This document shows, one piece after another, positions 1 through 6,445 of a stretch of 18,125 nt of DNA; within the stretch, counting starts at the first letter, position 1, and the number at the start of each line of letters is the position of its first letter. Origin of the DNA: JANNRA01 sp031401035 (GTDB taxonomy: Bacteria; Desulfobacterota; Binatia; HRBIN30; CADEER01); contig JANNRA010000083.1 in assembly GCA_031401035.1 (NCBI GenBank), positions 1 to 18,125 of the forward strand. The letters are read 5' to 3'. The position numbers were made by a program, and so were the translations under genes. Below the pieces are notes generated by a model, which had not been told where the DNA came from, searched no databases, and saw nothing but the letters and a program-made list of their open reading frames with translations.

Positions 1-35
1 GGAACGGACACTTCCGCGCCGGAAGTGTCCGTTCC
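1..35. repeat. Perfect 15-bp inverted repeat (REP-like or terminator hairpin)
   Basis: Arms at 1-15 and 21-35 are exact reverse complements around the 5-base spacer GCGCC, giving a very stable hairpin. It lies 35 bp beyond the stop codon of the minus-strand gene ending at 71, so it could end that transcript, but no T-run follows on either strand. Its form (long extragenic palindrome with the core GGACACTTCC) resembles REP/RAYT-associated repeats, which is inference. It starts at the first base of the window, so it may be part of a larger repeat. Confidence 0.75.
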
Positions 36-44
36 GCCCCAACG

Positions 45-69
45 TCCCTAAATCCCTAAATCCTAAATC
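45..69. repeat. Short tandem repeat of an 8-bp unit (TCCCTAAA)
   Basis: Two exact units of TCCCTAAA (45-52, 53-60) are followed by a third unit missing one C (61-67). It is a low-GC patch in very GC-rich DNA, between the hairpin at 1-35 and the stop codon at 71. The unit looks like the plant telomere repeat, but three copies in a bacterial intergenic gap are most simply replication slippage. No function is evident. Confidence 0.6.
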
Positions 70-70
70 G

Positions 71-523
71 TCACCAGGTGGCCACCGTCTTCCCCTCGGC
101 GACGCGCCCACTGCGCGGCTTGAACAGGCCGAGCCAGGCGATCCAGTACTTCTCCGCGTACGCGGCGCCCATCTTGTCGATGAAGGCGGCGTCGGTGACC
201 GGCGCGGCGGTGCCCTCGAGCATCGGCCCGTCGGGGCTGCCGACCCAGATGTAGAGCGGGCTGCCGGCGGCGATGCGTTTGGCCTTCCAACTGTCCGGCG
301 CGGTGGAGAAAAAGATCTTGCCGTCGTCGGTGTACATGAACCAGATCGGACTGATCTCGCTCAGCGCGCCGTCCTTGCGCCGCGTCGCGACGTAGATGAG
401 CTCGGCCGTCTGCAGCGCCGCCAGGGTGGCCGGCGGCAGCACCGCCGCCGGCGCGTGCGGCGGCCACAGCAGCCAGCCGAGACCCGCCGCCATCATTCGG
501 GTTGCCTGCCGTCGCGTCAGCAT
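71..523 (-). CDS. Tat-exported pyridoxamine 5'-phosphate oxidase-fold protein
   Basis: A 150-residue protein from the ATG at 521-523. The N-terminus (LTRRQATRMMAAG, then a hydrophobic stretch to about residue 25 ending APA) looks like a twin-arginine signal peptide. The rest has the pattern of the FMN-binding split-barrel (PNPOx-like) family: a strand ending in IYVATRRKDG, the segment SEISPIWFMYTDDGKIFF, and AKRIAAGSPLYIW. Such proteins bind FMN, F420 or heme and often act as small oxidoreductases; the substrate cannot be told. A longer reading back to 598 is possible but would bury the signal peptide. The gene lies 99 bp downstream of ispH on the same strand and might be co-transcribed. No clear Shine-Dalgarno precedes the start. 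Confidence 0.72.
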   Translation of the reverse strand: MLTRRQATRMMAAGLGWLLWPPHAPAAVLPPATLAALQTAELIYVATRRKDGALSEISPIWFMYTDDGKIFFSTAPDSWKAKRIAAGSPLYIWVGSPDGPMLEGTAAPVTDAAFIDKMGAAYAEKYWIAWLGLFKPRSGRVAEGKTVATW

Positions 524-622
524 GCGGCCGGGGTAGCACACTTCGCGGCAGGACCGCGATGGGCACGCGCGGCGACGCCCGCCAGTCCCGTTCGGCACCA
601 GCCGGCGGGCAGCGTCCGGGCC

Positions 623-1591
623 TCAGACCGCGCGCGGCGCGGCGGGTGCGGGGACGCGCAACTCGCGCGGCAGCGGGAAGGTCACGTTCTCCACCGCCGT
701 GGTGAGATCGCGCACGCGCGCGAAGCCGCGCCCGCGCAGGTGCGCGACGGCGCCCTCGACCAGCGACTCGGGCGTCGAGGCGCCGGCGGTGAGGCCGATG
801 GCGCCGCTGCCGTCGAGCCACTCCGGCCGGATGTCCGCCGCGTCCTCGATCAGCCAGGCCGGCGTGCCGGCGTTGCGCGCCACCTCGACCAGGCGGGCGG
901 CGTTGCTCGAGGTTGGCGAGCCGATCACCAGCACCACGCCGCACTGGCGCGCCAGCTCCTTGACCGCCGTCTGGCGGTTCTGCGTCGCGTAGCAGATGTC
1001 ATCCTTGGCCGGCAGATGCACGGCCGGAAAGCGGGCGCGGATGGCGGCGACGATCTCGCGCGTGTCATCGACCGACAGCGTCGTCTGCGTCACCACCGCG
1101 ACGCGCGTCGCGTCGCGCACGGCGACGCGCGCGACATCGTCCACCGTCTCGACCAGGTGCATCTGCGCCGGCGCGTGCCCGAGGGTGCCGATCACTTCGA
1201 CATGCCCGCGGTGGCCGACGAGGAGGATGTCAAAGCCGTCGCGCGCATAGCGCAGCGCCTCGACATGCACCTTCGTCACCAGGGGGCAGGTGGCGTCGAC
1301 GACGCGCAGGCCGCGCGCCGCCGCCTCGCTGCGCACCGCCGGCGCGACGCCGTGGGCGCTGAAGATCACCAGGCCGCCGTCAGGGACGTCGGCGAGCCCG
1401 TCGACGAAGATCGCACCCTTGGCGCGCAGGCCGTCGACGACGTAGCGGTTGTGAACGATCTCGTGCCGCACATAGACCGGCGGCCCTTCGCGCTCGAGGA
1501 TCAGCTCGACGATCTCGATCGCGTGCGAGACGCCGGCACAGAACCCGCGCGGACTGGCGACGACGACCTCGCGCTCCCTCTCGCGCTCCAT
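623..1591 (-). CDS. ispH: 4-hydroxy-3-methylbut-2-enyl diphosphate reductase (IspH/LytB)
   Basis: A cytoplasmic iron-sulfur enzyme for the last step of the MEP isoprenoid pathway, reducing HMBPP to IPP and DMAPP. The 322-residue length matches the family (about 316 in E. coli). The three cluster-ligand cysteines are visible: C18 in SPRGFCAGV, C102 in DATCPLV and C200 in DDICYATQ. Substrate-site residues also fit: H47 (EIVHN), H80 (SAHGV), H130 and E132 (GHRGHVEVIGT), the TQTTLS segment near 168-173, and SPTSSNAARL. The start chosen is the ATG at 1589-1591, just before the conserved first strand. The frame stays open upstream to 2041, but that stretch lies antisense to the acetyltransferase gene and has no family similarity. 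The N-terminus has an odd alternating run, MEREREREV. Divergent from the gene at 1700. Confidence 0.96.
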   Translation of the reverse strand: MEREREREVVVASPRGFCAGVSHAIEIVELILEREGPPVYVRHEIVHNRYVVDGLRAKGAIFVDGLADVPDGGLVIFSAHGVAPAVRSEAAARGLRVVDATCPLVTKVHVEALRYARDGFDILLVGHRGHVEVIGTLGHAPAQMHLVETVDDVARVAVRDATRVAVVTQTTLSVDDTREIVAAIRARFPAVHLPAKDDICYATQNRQTAVKELARQCGVVLVIGSPTSSNAARLVEVARNAGTPAWLIEDAADIRPEWLDGSGAIGLTAGASTPESLVEGAVAHLRGRGFARVRDLTTAVENVTFPLPRELRVPAPAAPRAV

Positions 1592-1699
1592 GACGCGACG
1601 CTGCCACGCCGACCGGCCCGGCTCAAGTAGCCACCGTCGTGGCGCACGCCCCCCGCATGGCGCTTGACCCCCGCTGCCCGCCGCCATAGTCGGCGCCGC
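1592..1699. promoter_or_regulatory. Divergent intergenic region between ispH and the acetyltransferase gene
   Basis: 108 bp separate the two divergent start codons, so promoters for both directions should be here or just inside the genes. I see no convincing -10/-35 pair, operator palindrome or Shine-Dalgarno for either gene. Confidence 0.35.
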
Positions 1700-2215
1700 A
1701 TGCGCCTCGACCTCGGTGACGTCTGTATCCGCAGTTTCCGCCGCGACGACGCCGCGGCGCTGGTGCGCGAGGCCGACAACCGCGCCGTCTGGCTGACCCT
1801 GCGCGACCGCTTCCCGCATCCCTATACCGCCGCCGACGCGGCCGCCTTCCTCGCCGCCGTCGCCGCCCAGGCGCCGGAGAGCGACTTTGCCATCGCCGCG
1901 CCCGCCGGCGTCATCGGCGGCATCGGCGTGCAGCGCCAGCCCGACGTGCACCGGCTGTCGGCCGAGATCGGCTACTGGCTCGGCGAGGCGCACTGGCGGC
2001 GCGGCATCGCGACCCTCGCCGTGCGCGCCTTCACCGACCACCTGTTCGCGACGACGCCGCTCGAACGCCTGCAGGCCTTCGTCTTCGCCACCAATCCCGC
2101 CTCGACGCGCGTCCTCGAGAAGGCCGGGGACCAGTTCGAGGGACGCCTGCGGCGGGCGGTGCTGAAGGACGGGCGGCTGCTCGACCAGCTCGTCTACGCG
2201 GCGCTGCGCCCCTGA
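1700..2215 (+). CDS. GNAT-family N-acetyltransferase (RimJ/RimL-like)
   Basis: A 171-residue protein that probably transfers an acetyl group from acetyl-CoA to an amine; the substrate is unknown. It has the RimJ/RimL-type layout: an N-terminal strand (LGDVCIRSFRRDDAAAL), the aromatic/basic segment RDRFPHPYT, IGGIGVQ, the segment EIGYWLGEAHWRRGIAT that holds the CoA pyrophosphate-binding loop (W-RRGIAT), and the C-terminal NPASTRVLEKAGDQFEG. The ATG at 1700 is preferred. A TTG at 1664 in frame would add a basic stretch not expected in the family. There is no clear ribosome-binding site. The stop lies 29 bp before the antiporter GTG, so the two are probably co-transcribed. Confidence 0.88.
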   Translation: MRLDLGDVCIRSFRRDDAAALVREADNRAVWLTLRDRFPHPYTAADAAAFLAAVAAQAPESDFAIAAPAGVIGGIGVQRQPDVHRLSAEIGYWLGEAHWRRGIATLAVRAFTDHLFATTPLERLQAFVFATNPASTRVLEKAGDQFEGRLRRAVLKDGRLLDQLVYAALRP

Positions 2216-2244
2216 GCGGGGCGGCGGGCGGAGCAGGAGGCGCG

Positions 2245-3726
2245 GTGGAGGACGTCATAACCCTGACCGGCGACGCCCTCGCCGTCGCCGGCCTGCTGCT
2301 GCTGGCCAGCACGCTGCTCAGCCGCGTCGGCCACCGCCTCGGCGTGCCGGTCAGCCTGTTCTTCCTCGCCATCGGCATGCTGGCCGGCTCCGACGGTCCG
2401 GGCGGCATCTGGTTCGACCGCTTCGACGTGTCGTACATCTGCGGCACCTCGGCGCTGGTGCTTATCCTCTTCGCCGGCGGCCTGAACACCCAGGTCCTGC
2501 ATCTGCGCCAGGCGCTGGCGCCGGCCGGCGTGCTGGCGACGGTCGGCGTCGTCGGCATCGCCGCCGTCAGCGCCGTCGGCGCACACGCCGTCGGCCTGGC
2601 GTGGACCGAGGCGCTGCTCTTCGGCGCCATCGTCTCCTGCACCGACGCCGCGGCGGTCTTCGCGGTCCTCGACGGCGTGCCGCTGCGCCGCCGCGTCGCG
2701 CTCACCATCGAGCTCGAGAGCGGACTCAACGACCCGGTGGCGGTGATCCTGACCGTCGCCGCCACCGCCTACGCGGCCTCCGGCGTGGCGCCCGGGTGGC
2801 GTTTGGCGGCGGACATCGCCCTGCAGCTCGCCGTCGGCGCCGCCGTGGGCGTCGGGCTCGGCGCCGGCGCCCGCTGGACCCTGGCGCGCGTCCGCCTGTC
2901 GACGCCGGCGCTCTTTCCGGTGCTCACCGTCGCCGTCGCGATGATCTGCTTCGGCGTCGCCAGCGTCTGCCGCGGCAGCGGCTTCCTCGCCGTCTACCTG
3001 GCCGGCATCGTCATCGGCCAGGGCGCCCTGCCCTACAAGCTCACCCTACAGCGCTTCCACGACTCGCTCGCCTGGCTGGCGCAGATCGCCATGTTCCTGC
3101 TCCTCGGGCTGCTCGTCTTTCCCGCCGCGCTGCCGGCCGTCGCCGGCCGCGGCCTGCTGCTGGCGCTGTTCCTGGCGCTGGTGGCGCGGCCGCTGGTGGT
3201 GACCGTGTGCCTGCTGCCCTTCGGCTTCGCCTGGCGCGAGATCGCCTGCATTGCCTGGCTCGGCCTGCGCGGCGCCGTGCCGATCATCCTCGCCACCATC
3301 CCGGTCCTGACCCTCGGCAACGCCGGCGCGCCGGTGCGCGACCTGGTCAACGCGTTCGACCTGGTCTTCTTCGTCGTCGTCGTCGGATCCTTCATTCCCG
3401 GCATGACGGTGCGCTACCTGCCGCGCCTGCTGCGCCTCGAGGAGCCGCTGGCGCCGACGCCGGTGGCGGCGATCGACATCAGCTCCGAACGCCCGATCCG
3501 TGAGGCGCAACTCAACCTCTTCATCGGCCCCGCCGCGCCGGCCCTCGGCCGCACCCTGCTTGAGCTCGCCCTGCCCGAGGACGCCGCGGTCATGCTCATC
3601 GTGCGCGGCGACCACCTCATCGCGCCGCGCGGCGCGACGCGCTTCGAACTCGGCGACCACGCCTTCGTCATCTGCCCGCCGCAACGGGCGGAAGAAGTGA
3701 CAGCGGCGGTCGCCGGGCCGGCGTGA
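2245..3726 (+). CDS. nhaP2: K+/H+ antiporter of the CPA1/NhaP2 type with TrkA-C domain
   Basis: An inner-membrane cation/proton exchanger of 493 residues. Residues 1-400 hold about 11-12 hydrophobic segments with CPA1 signatures: ILFAGGLNT near residue 75, SCTDAAAVFAVL with D134, ESGLNDPVAVIL with D163, and LGLRGAVPIILA near 345. From about residue 413 there is a soluble TrkA-C-like domain, beginning SSERPIREAQLNLF and including VMLIVRGDHLIAPRG and LGDHAFVICPP. In NhaP2/CvrA this domain regulates K+ efflux. It is shorter than E. coli NhaP2 (about 578 residues), as if lacking the last C-terminal part. The start is GTG 2245, with AGGAGG at 2235-2240. Ion preference for K+ over Na+ is inferred from the domain architecture. 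Confidence 0.92.
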   Translation: MEDVITLTGDALAVAGLLLLASTLLSRVGHRLGVPVSLFFLAIGMLAGSDGPGGIWFDRFDVSYICGTSALVLILFAGGLNTQVLHLRQALAPAGVLATVGVVGIAAVSAVGAHAVGLAWTEALLFGAIVSCTDAAAVFAVLDGVPLRRRVALTIELESGLNDPVAVILTVAATAYAASGVAPGWRLAADIALQLAVGAAVGVGLGAGARWTLARVRLSTPALFPVLTVAVAMICFGVASVCRGSGFLAVYLAGIVIGQGALPYKLTLQRFHDSLAWLAQIAMFLLLGLLVFPAALPAVAGRGLLLALFLALVARPLVVTVCLLPFGFAWREIACIAWLGLRGAVPIILATIPVLTLGNAGAPVRDLVNAFDLVFFVVVVGSFIPGMTVRYLPRLLRLEEPLAPTPVAAIDISSERPIREAQLNLFIGPAAPALGRTLLELALPEDAAVMLIVRGDHLIAPRGATRFELGDHAFVICPPQRAEEVTAAVAGPA

Positions 3727-3750
3727 CGCCTTCTCCGCCCTAGAAGTAGC

Positions 3751-3783
3751 ATGCGGGCATATTACCGGGTAATCTGCCCGCAT
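3751..3783. promoter_or_regulatory. 33-bp near-perfect palindrome overlapping the ATPase start codon (candidate operator)
   Basis: Left arm 3751-3766 and right arm 3768-3783 match at 15 of 16 positions around a single central G; the core reads ATTACCGGGTAAT. The right arm includes the first two bases of the ATG at 3782 and an in-frame TAA at 3770-3772, which fixes that ATG as the earliest start. No Shine-Dalgarno fits between palindrome and start. A DNA-binding protein here, or the RNA hairpin itself, would block transcription or initiation. The regulator is unknown. Confidence 0.7.
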
Positions 3784-4933
3784 GATTGATCGTCGACTCG
3801 GGCCACGCTTGCGGCGCTCGGCGCGCAGCCTCTTCCTCCTTGGCCCGCGGCAGACCGGCAAGTCGACGCTGGTGGCGGGGCTGGGGCCGGATCTGACCAT
3901 CAACCTCTTCCACGAGCCGACGTACCTGGAGTTCGCCCGCAACCCGGGCGAGTTGGAGGAGCGCCTGGGCGCGCTGTCCGGCGCCGCGGCGACGGTGTGC
4001 ATCGACGAGGTGCAGCGTCTGCCGAGCCTGCTCAACACCATCCAGGTGCTGCTCGACCGTCCGGCGGCGCGCTGGCGCTTCCTGCTCACCGGCTCGAGCG
4101 CTCGCAAGCTGCGGCGCGGCCAGGCCAACCTCTTGCCGGGGCGCGTCGACACCTACCACCTCGGACCGATCTGCGCCGCCGAGATGGACTACCGGCTCGA
4201 CACCCGCCGGGCGCTGTCGACCGGGACGTTGCCGGCGATGCTCACCGAGGCGGACGCGGACGTACGCCGCAAGACGCTGCGCTCCTATGCCGCGACGTAT
4301 CTGAAGGAGGAAGTGCAGGCCGAGAGCCTGAGCCGCAACCTCGAGGGGTTTGCGCGCTTCCTCGGCATCGCCGCCGATTGGGCCGGTCATCATCTCGACC
4401 TGGCGAAGCTCGCCGCCGGCGCCCAGGTGGCGCGGCAATCGGCGGCGCGCTACTTCGAGGTGCTCGAGGACACGCTGGTCGTCCAACGCGCCGCTCCGTT
4501 CGCGCGCAGCCCGCGGCGCCGTCTCGTGCAGCATCCGAAGTACTATTTCTTCGATGTCGGCGTGCGCAACGGCGTCGTCGGCGGCTTCGACGTCGCCGGC
4601 GACCGCGCCGGCCCCCTGTTCGAGCAGTTGGTGTTCTCCCAACTGGCGGCAAGCGCCGCCGCCGCCGACATCGACGTGCGCATCTCCAGCTTCCGCACCG
4701 CGCACGGCGCCGAGGTCGACTTCATCGTCGAGCACGGCGGCCGCCTCTGGGCGCTCGAACTCAAGGCCTCGCGCCAAGTCGGCCGCACCGACCTGCGCGG
4801 CCTGCGCGCCTTCGCCGACTACGTCGGCACGGCGCACACACCGCTGGTCCTGTGCTGGGCCGACGCGCCGCGCCGCATCGACGGCATCGACGTGCTGCCG
4901 TGGCAGGACGGCCTGCGCGCCATGGGGTTGTGA
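3782..4933 (+). CDS. AAA_14/DUF4143 ATP-binding protein
   Basis: A 383-residue cytoplasmic protein of the common but poorly understood AAA_14-DUF4143 family. Walker A is GPRQTGKST at residues 21-29; Walker B is VCIDEV with D75-E76; LTGSSARKL near residue 105 follows as in the family. The C-terminal DUF4143 domain has YYFFDVGVRNGV and a PD-(D/E)xK-like nuclease signature, with D313 in AEVDFIVE and E326/K328 in ALELKAS, so a nuclease role is possible but unproven in the family. The gene appears intact. It begins inside the palindrome at 3751-3783 and faces an antitoxin pseudogene 27 bp beyond its end. The family is often found in accessory regions near toxin-antitoxin genes, as here. Confidence 0.9.
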   Translation: MIDRRLGPRLRRSARSLFLLGPRQTGKSTLVAGLGPDLTINLFHEPTYLEFARNPGELEERLGALSGAAATVCIDEVQRLPSLLNTIQVLLDRPAARWRFLLTGSSARKLRRGQANLLPGRVDTYHLGPICAAEMDYRLDTRRALSTGTLPAMLTEADADVRRKTLRSYAATYLKEEVQAESLSRNLEGFARFLGIAADWAGHHLDLAKLAAGAQVARQSAARYFEVLEDTLVVQRAAPFARSPRRRLVQHPKYYFFDVGVRNGVVGGFDVAGDRAGPLFEQLVFSQLAASAAAADIDVRISSFRTAHGAEVDFIVEHGGRLWALELKASRQVGRTDLRGLRAFADYVGTAHTPLVLCWADAPRRIDGIDVLPWQDGLRAMGL

Positions 4934-4960
4934 GTCGGGCACGCCCAGTTCCGGCGGGCC

Positions 4961-5198
4961 TCAATCCGCCAGGCGGCGGAAGGCGCCGGCGTGTTCCCGG
5001 TCGAGGCCGTCGACGACTTTGCGCAGGCGGGCCGTGCGCTTCTACGAGCGCACGGGCGACACGACGATGACATCGCCGTCGGTCGACACCTCGAGTTTGG
5101 TGTCGGCGTCGATGCCCGTCGCCTCGAGGATGCTGCGTTCGATGACCAGCGCCAGGCTGATTCCCGTGCGGGTGAGCGTCTTGACCGTGTTCGGGCAT
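4961..5198 (-). pseudogene. Broken AbrB/MazE-type antitoxin
   Basis: From the ATG at 5196-5198 the reading must shift by one base (one C too many in the CCC after ATG) to give MPNTVKTLTRTG. It then continues through LALVIERSILEATGIDA and LEVSTDGDVIVVSPVRS, the SpoVT/AbrB swapped-hairpin fold of small antitoxins. A TAG at 5042-5044 then interrupts it. After the stop the same frame resumes the family's usual tail (ARLRKVVDGLDREH, AGAFRRLAD) to a TGA at 4961-4963. Two separate lesions in an otherwise recognisable 78-codon gene indicate decay. Partners of such antitoxins usually follow directly; here there is only the converging ATPase gene. Confidence 0.75.
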
Positions 5199-5288
5199 GT
5201 AGCCCAACCGTCCTGACGGGCTCGATCGCACGCCGCTGGTCCCATGTTGGGCCGACGCTCGTGGTGAACCGTCGCGCCTGAAGCTGGT
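5199..5288. other. Unassigned spacer between two decayed genes
   Basis: No reading frame here resembles a known protein. A short hairpin (CCGTC CT GACGG, about 5208-5219) lies inside a wider inverted pair (GCCCAAC near 5202, GTTGGGC near 5246). The wide loop makes a functional structure uncertain. It probably belongs to the same decayed stretch as its neighbours; together 4934-5419 holds no intact gene. Confidence 0.35.
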
Positions 5289-5357
5289 CTACTGCGCTGC
5301 GGCCGGGGCGTCCTTAGCCGCCGTGAACGTCGACCAGCGCAGCCTGCCATTCGCCCG
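5289..5357 (-). pseudogene. Decayed 3' tail of a gene related to the exported protein at 6003-6419
   Basis: Two blocks match the last codons of the intact gene at 6003. The block 5289-5315 (stop codon plus KDAPAAAQ in one frame) parallels KDEPAAAQ and matches 23 of 27 bases. The block about 5320-5357 (GEWQAALVDVHG in another frame) parallels GEWEAALVDDHG and matches about 33 of 38 bases. The codons for GVWVGTLGAPAP between them are deleted and the frame is broken. Nothing recognisable of the gene remains upstream. The divergence is too great for a recent target-site duplication, so a lost paralogue is more likely. Confidence 0.6.
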
Positions 5358-5358
5358 T

Positions 5359-5384
5359 ATCGACAGACTGCATCGACAGACTCC
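5359..5384. repeat. Tandem 13-bp direct repeat upstream of brnT
   Basis: Units 5359-5371 and 5372-5384 (ATCGACAGACTGC and ATCGACAGACTCC) differ at one base. The pair ends 35 bp before the brnT start, where an autoregulatory operator for the toxin-antitoxin pair would be expected. It could equally be part of the decayed gene tail just before it. A weak TTGACG at 5385-5390 follows. Confidence 0.4.
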
Positions 5385-5419
5385 TTGACGTTGCGCTCCC
5401 GTGGTGGCTGCATCCCGAC

Positions 5420-5719
5420 ATGCCGATCCGGTTCGAATGGGATCCCCGCAAGGATGGGCGCAATCGGCTGAGACACGATGTCGGCTTCGACGAAGCGACT
5501 ACGGTCTTCGCCGATCCGCTGGCGATCACCATCCCGGATGACGATCACTCGGACGACGAGGAGCGCTGGGTGACGATGGGACTCTCACATCGCCAGCGAC
5601 TACTCGTCGTGGTACATGCGGAAGGACGCAAGGAAGAAGTTGTCCGGATCGTCAGCGGGCGCTTGGCCGACCCGGATGAGCGGAGGGAGTATGAAGAAGG
5701 TCACCCGCGGAAGAGATGA
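5420..5719 (+). CDS. brnT: BrnT-family type II toxin (ribonuclease)
   Basis: A 99-residue toxin of the BrnT family, whose founding member in Brucella is a RelE-like RNase that stops translation when freed from its antitoxin. Family features: FEWDPRKDGRNRLRHDVGF at residues 5-23 (the FEWDxxK...N...H-V-F signature), DEATTVFADPL, the segment SHRQRLLVVVH, and the C-terminal VRIVSGRLADPDERREYEE with the conserved R/E/Y positions. Full length. The start is the ATG at 5420; no strong Shine-Dalgarno is visible. The last 29 bp overlap the antitoxin gene, the usual toxin-first order of this system. Confidence 0.9.
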   Translation: MPIRFEWDPRKDGRNRLRHDVGFDEATTVFADPLAITIPDDDHSDDEERWVTMGLSHRQRLLVVVHAEGRKEEVVRIVSGRLADPDERREYEEGHPRKR

Positions 5720-5942
5720 CATGCCCGACCACTACGACTTTCGTGGCGGCGTCCGCGGCAAGTACGCGGCGCGGTATGCCGAGGGGACAAACGTCGTCGT
5801 GCTTGATCCCGACGTGGCCGAAATGTTTCCCGATCGCGAATCAGTGAATGAGGCGCTGCGCGCGGTCGGGCAGGTCGTCGAGATGCGCGCGCGGCGAAGA
5901 GCACGGCCGGAGAAGCGCACTCCCTCCGTGCGCGGCCACTGA
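5691..5942 (+). CDS. brnA: BrnA-like antitoxin of the BrnT module
   Basis: An 83-residue protein from the ATG at 5691, with GGAGG at 5682-5686 in front. It begins inside brnT and overlaps it by 29 bp, implying translational coupling. The core DHYDFRGGVRGKYAARY, then GTNVVVLDPDVAEMFPD and SVNEALRAVGQ, matches the short antitoxins widely found after BrnT genes, whose C-terminal half is ribbon-helix-helix-like (a beta strand VVVLDPDVAE and two short helices). It should neutralise BrnT and repress the operon. This is the RGKYAARYAEGTNVV subtype rather than classical Brucella BrnA, so the symbol is by position and role. A basic, low-complexity tail follows residue 65. Confidence 0.82.
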   Translation: MKKVTRGRDDMPDHYDFRGGVRGKYAARYAEGTNVVVLDPDVAEMFPDRESVNEALRAVGQVVEMRARRRARPEKRTPSVRGH

Positions 5943-6002
5943 GCCCGACCGTTCGGAGGGCTTATCCGCTTGCCGTGTGCCTGAGGCGGCGGCCGCCCGC
6001 CA

Positions 6003-6419
6003 CTACTGCGCCGCCGCCGGCTCGTCCTTCGGCGCCGGGGCGCCGAGGGTGCCGACCCAGACGCCGTGGTCGTCGACCAGCGCCGCCTCCCACTCGCCCT
6101 TGAGCGTGTCACCGTCGAGGGCCCCGGTGAAGGTCGCCGCCTTGCCCGCCTCGCTGAGCACGCCGAGCACCACCTGCTTGTCGTCGACCGTGCCGCTCAC
6201 CGTGCCGCCGGTGAACACGTTCGAGCCGGTCAGGGTCAGCGTACCGGCGACGCGGCCGCCGCTGCGCGTCAGCGCCACCGTCCACTTGCCGCCGATACCG
6301 TCGCCCTTGACGCTCTGCCACTCTCCGGACCCCGACAACGGCGCCTCCGCCGCCAGGGCTGCCCCCGCCAGAACACTGCCCAGCCCGATGATCGCGCACA
6401 CCACTTTCAGAGCCTGCAT
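6003..6419 (-). CDS. Small exported beta-rich protein, unknown function
   Basis: A 138-residue protein. Residues 1-24 form a clear signal peptide (basic start MQALK, a hydrophobic core to ALA before EAPL). The mature part is alternating strands rich in G, T and V (WTVALTRSGGRVAGTLTLTG, FTGALDGDTLKGEWEAALV), suggesting a small beta barrel or sandwich. The Ala/Pro-rich C-terminus may be disordered. There are no cysteines in the mature part and no catalytic motif I recognise. The start at 6417-6419 has a strong AGGAGGG 8-10 bases upstream. It begins 26 bp after the stop of the propeller gene at 6446 and is probably its last operon partner. A decayed relative of its tail lies at 5289-5357. Confidence 0.75.
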   Translation of the reverse strand: MQALKVVCAIIGLGSVLAGAALAAEAPLSGSGEWQSVKGDGIGGKWTVALTRSGGRVAGTLTLTGSNVFTGGTVSGTVDDKQVVLGVLSEAGKAATFTGALDGDTLKGEWEAALVDDHGVWVGTLGAPAPKDEPAAAQ

Positions 6420-6445
6420 GTCGTCTCCCTCCTGCGGCCAGCCCC

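Noticed and set aside
45..69. A telomere-like repeat or linear replicon end
   Set aside because: Only three short units, inside bacterial coding context, with normal genes beside it.
1592..2041. N-terminal extension of IspH by 150 residues
   Set aside because: The extra part is antisense to the acetyltransferase and unlike any IspH; the normal family length is reached from the ATG at 1591.
3740..4942. A 400-codon minus-strand open frame opposite the DUF4143 ATPase
   Set aside because: The plus strand has Walker A/B and DUF4143 motifs; the minus reading shows no family pattern.
4934..4960. Remains of a Fic/Doc-type toxin after the broken antitoxin
   Set aside because: Only 27 bp separate the antitoxin tail from the converging ATPase end, and no toxin motif is present in any frame.
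5289..6080. attL/attR of an integrated element around brnTA
   Set aside because: The two copies differ at about one base in seven and one has an internal deletion, and no integrase is present; a decayed paralogue fits better.
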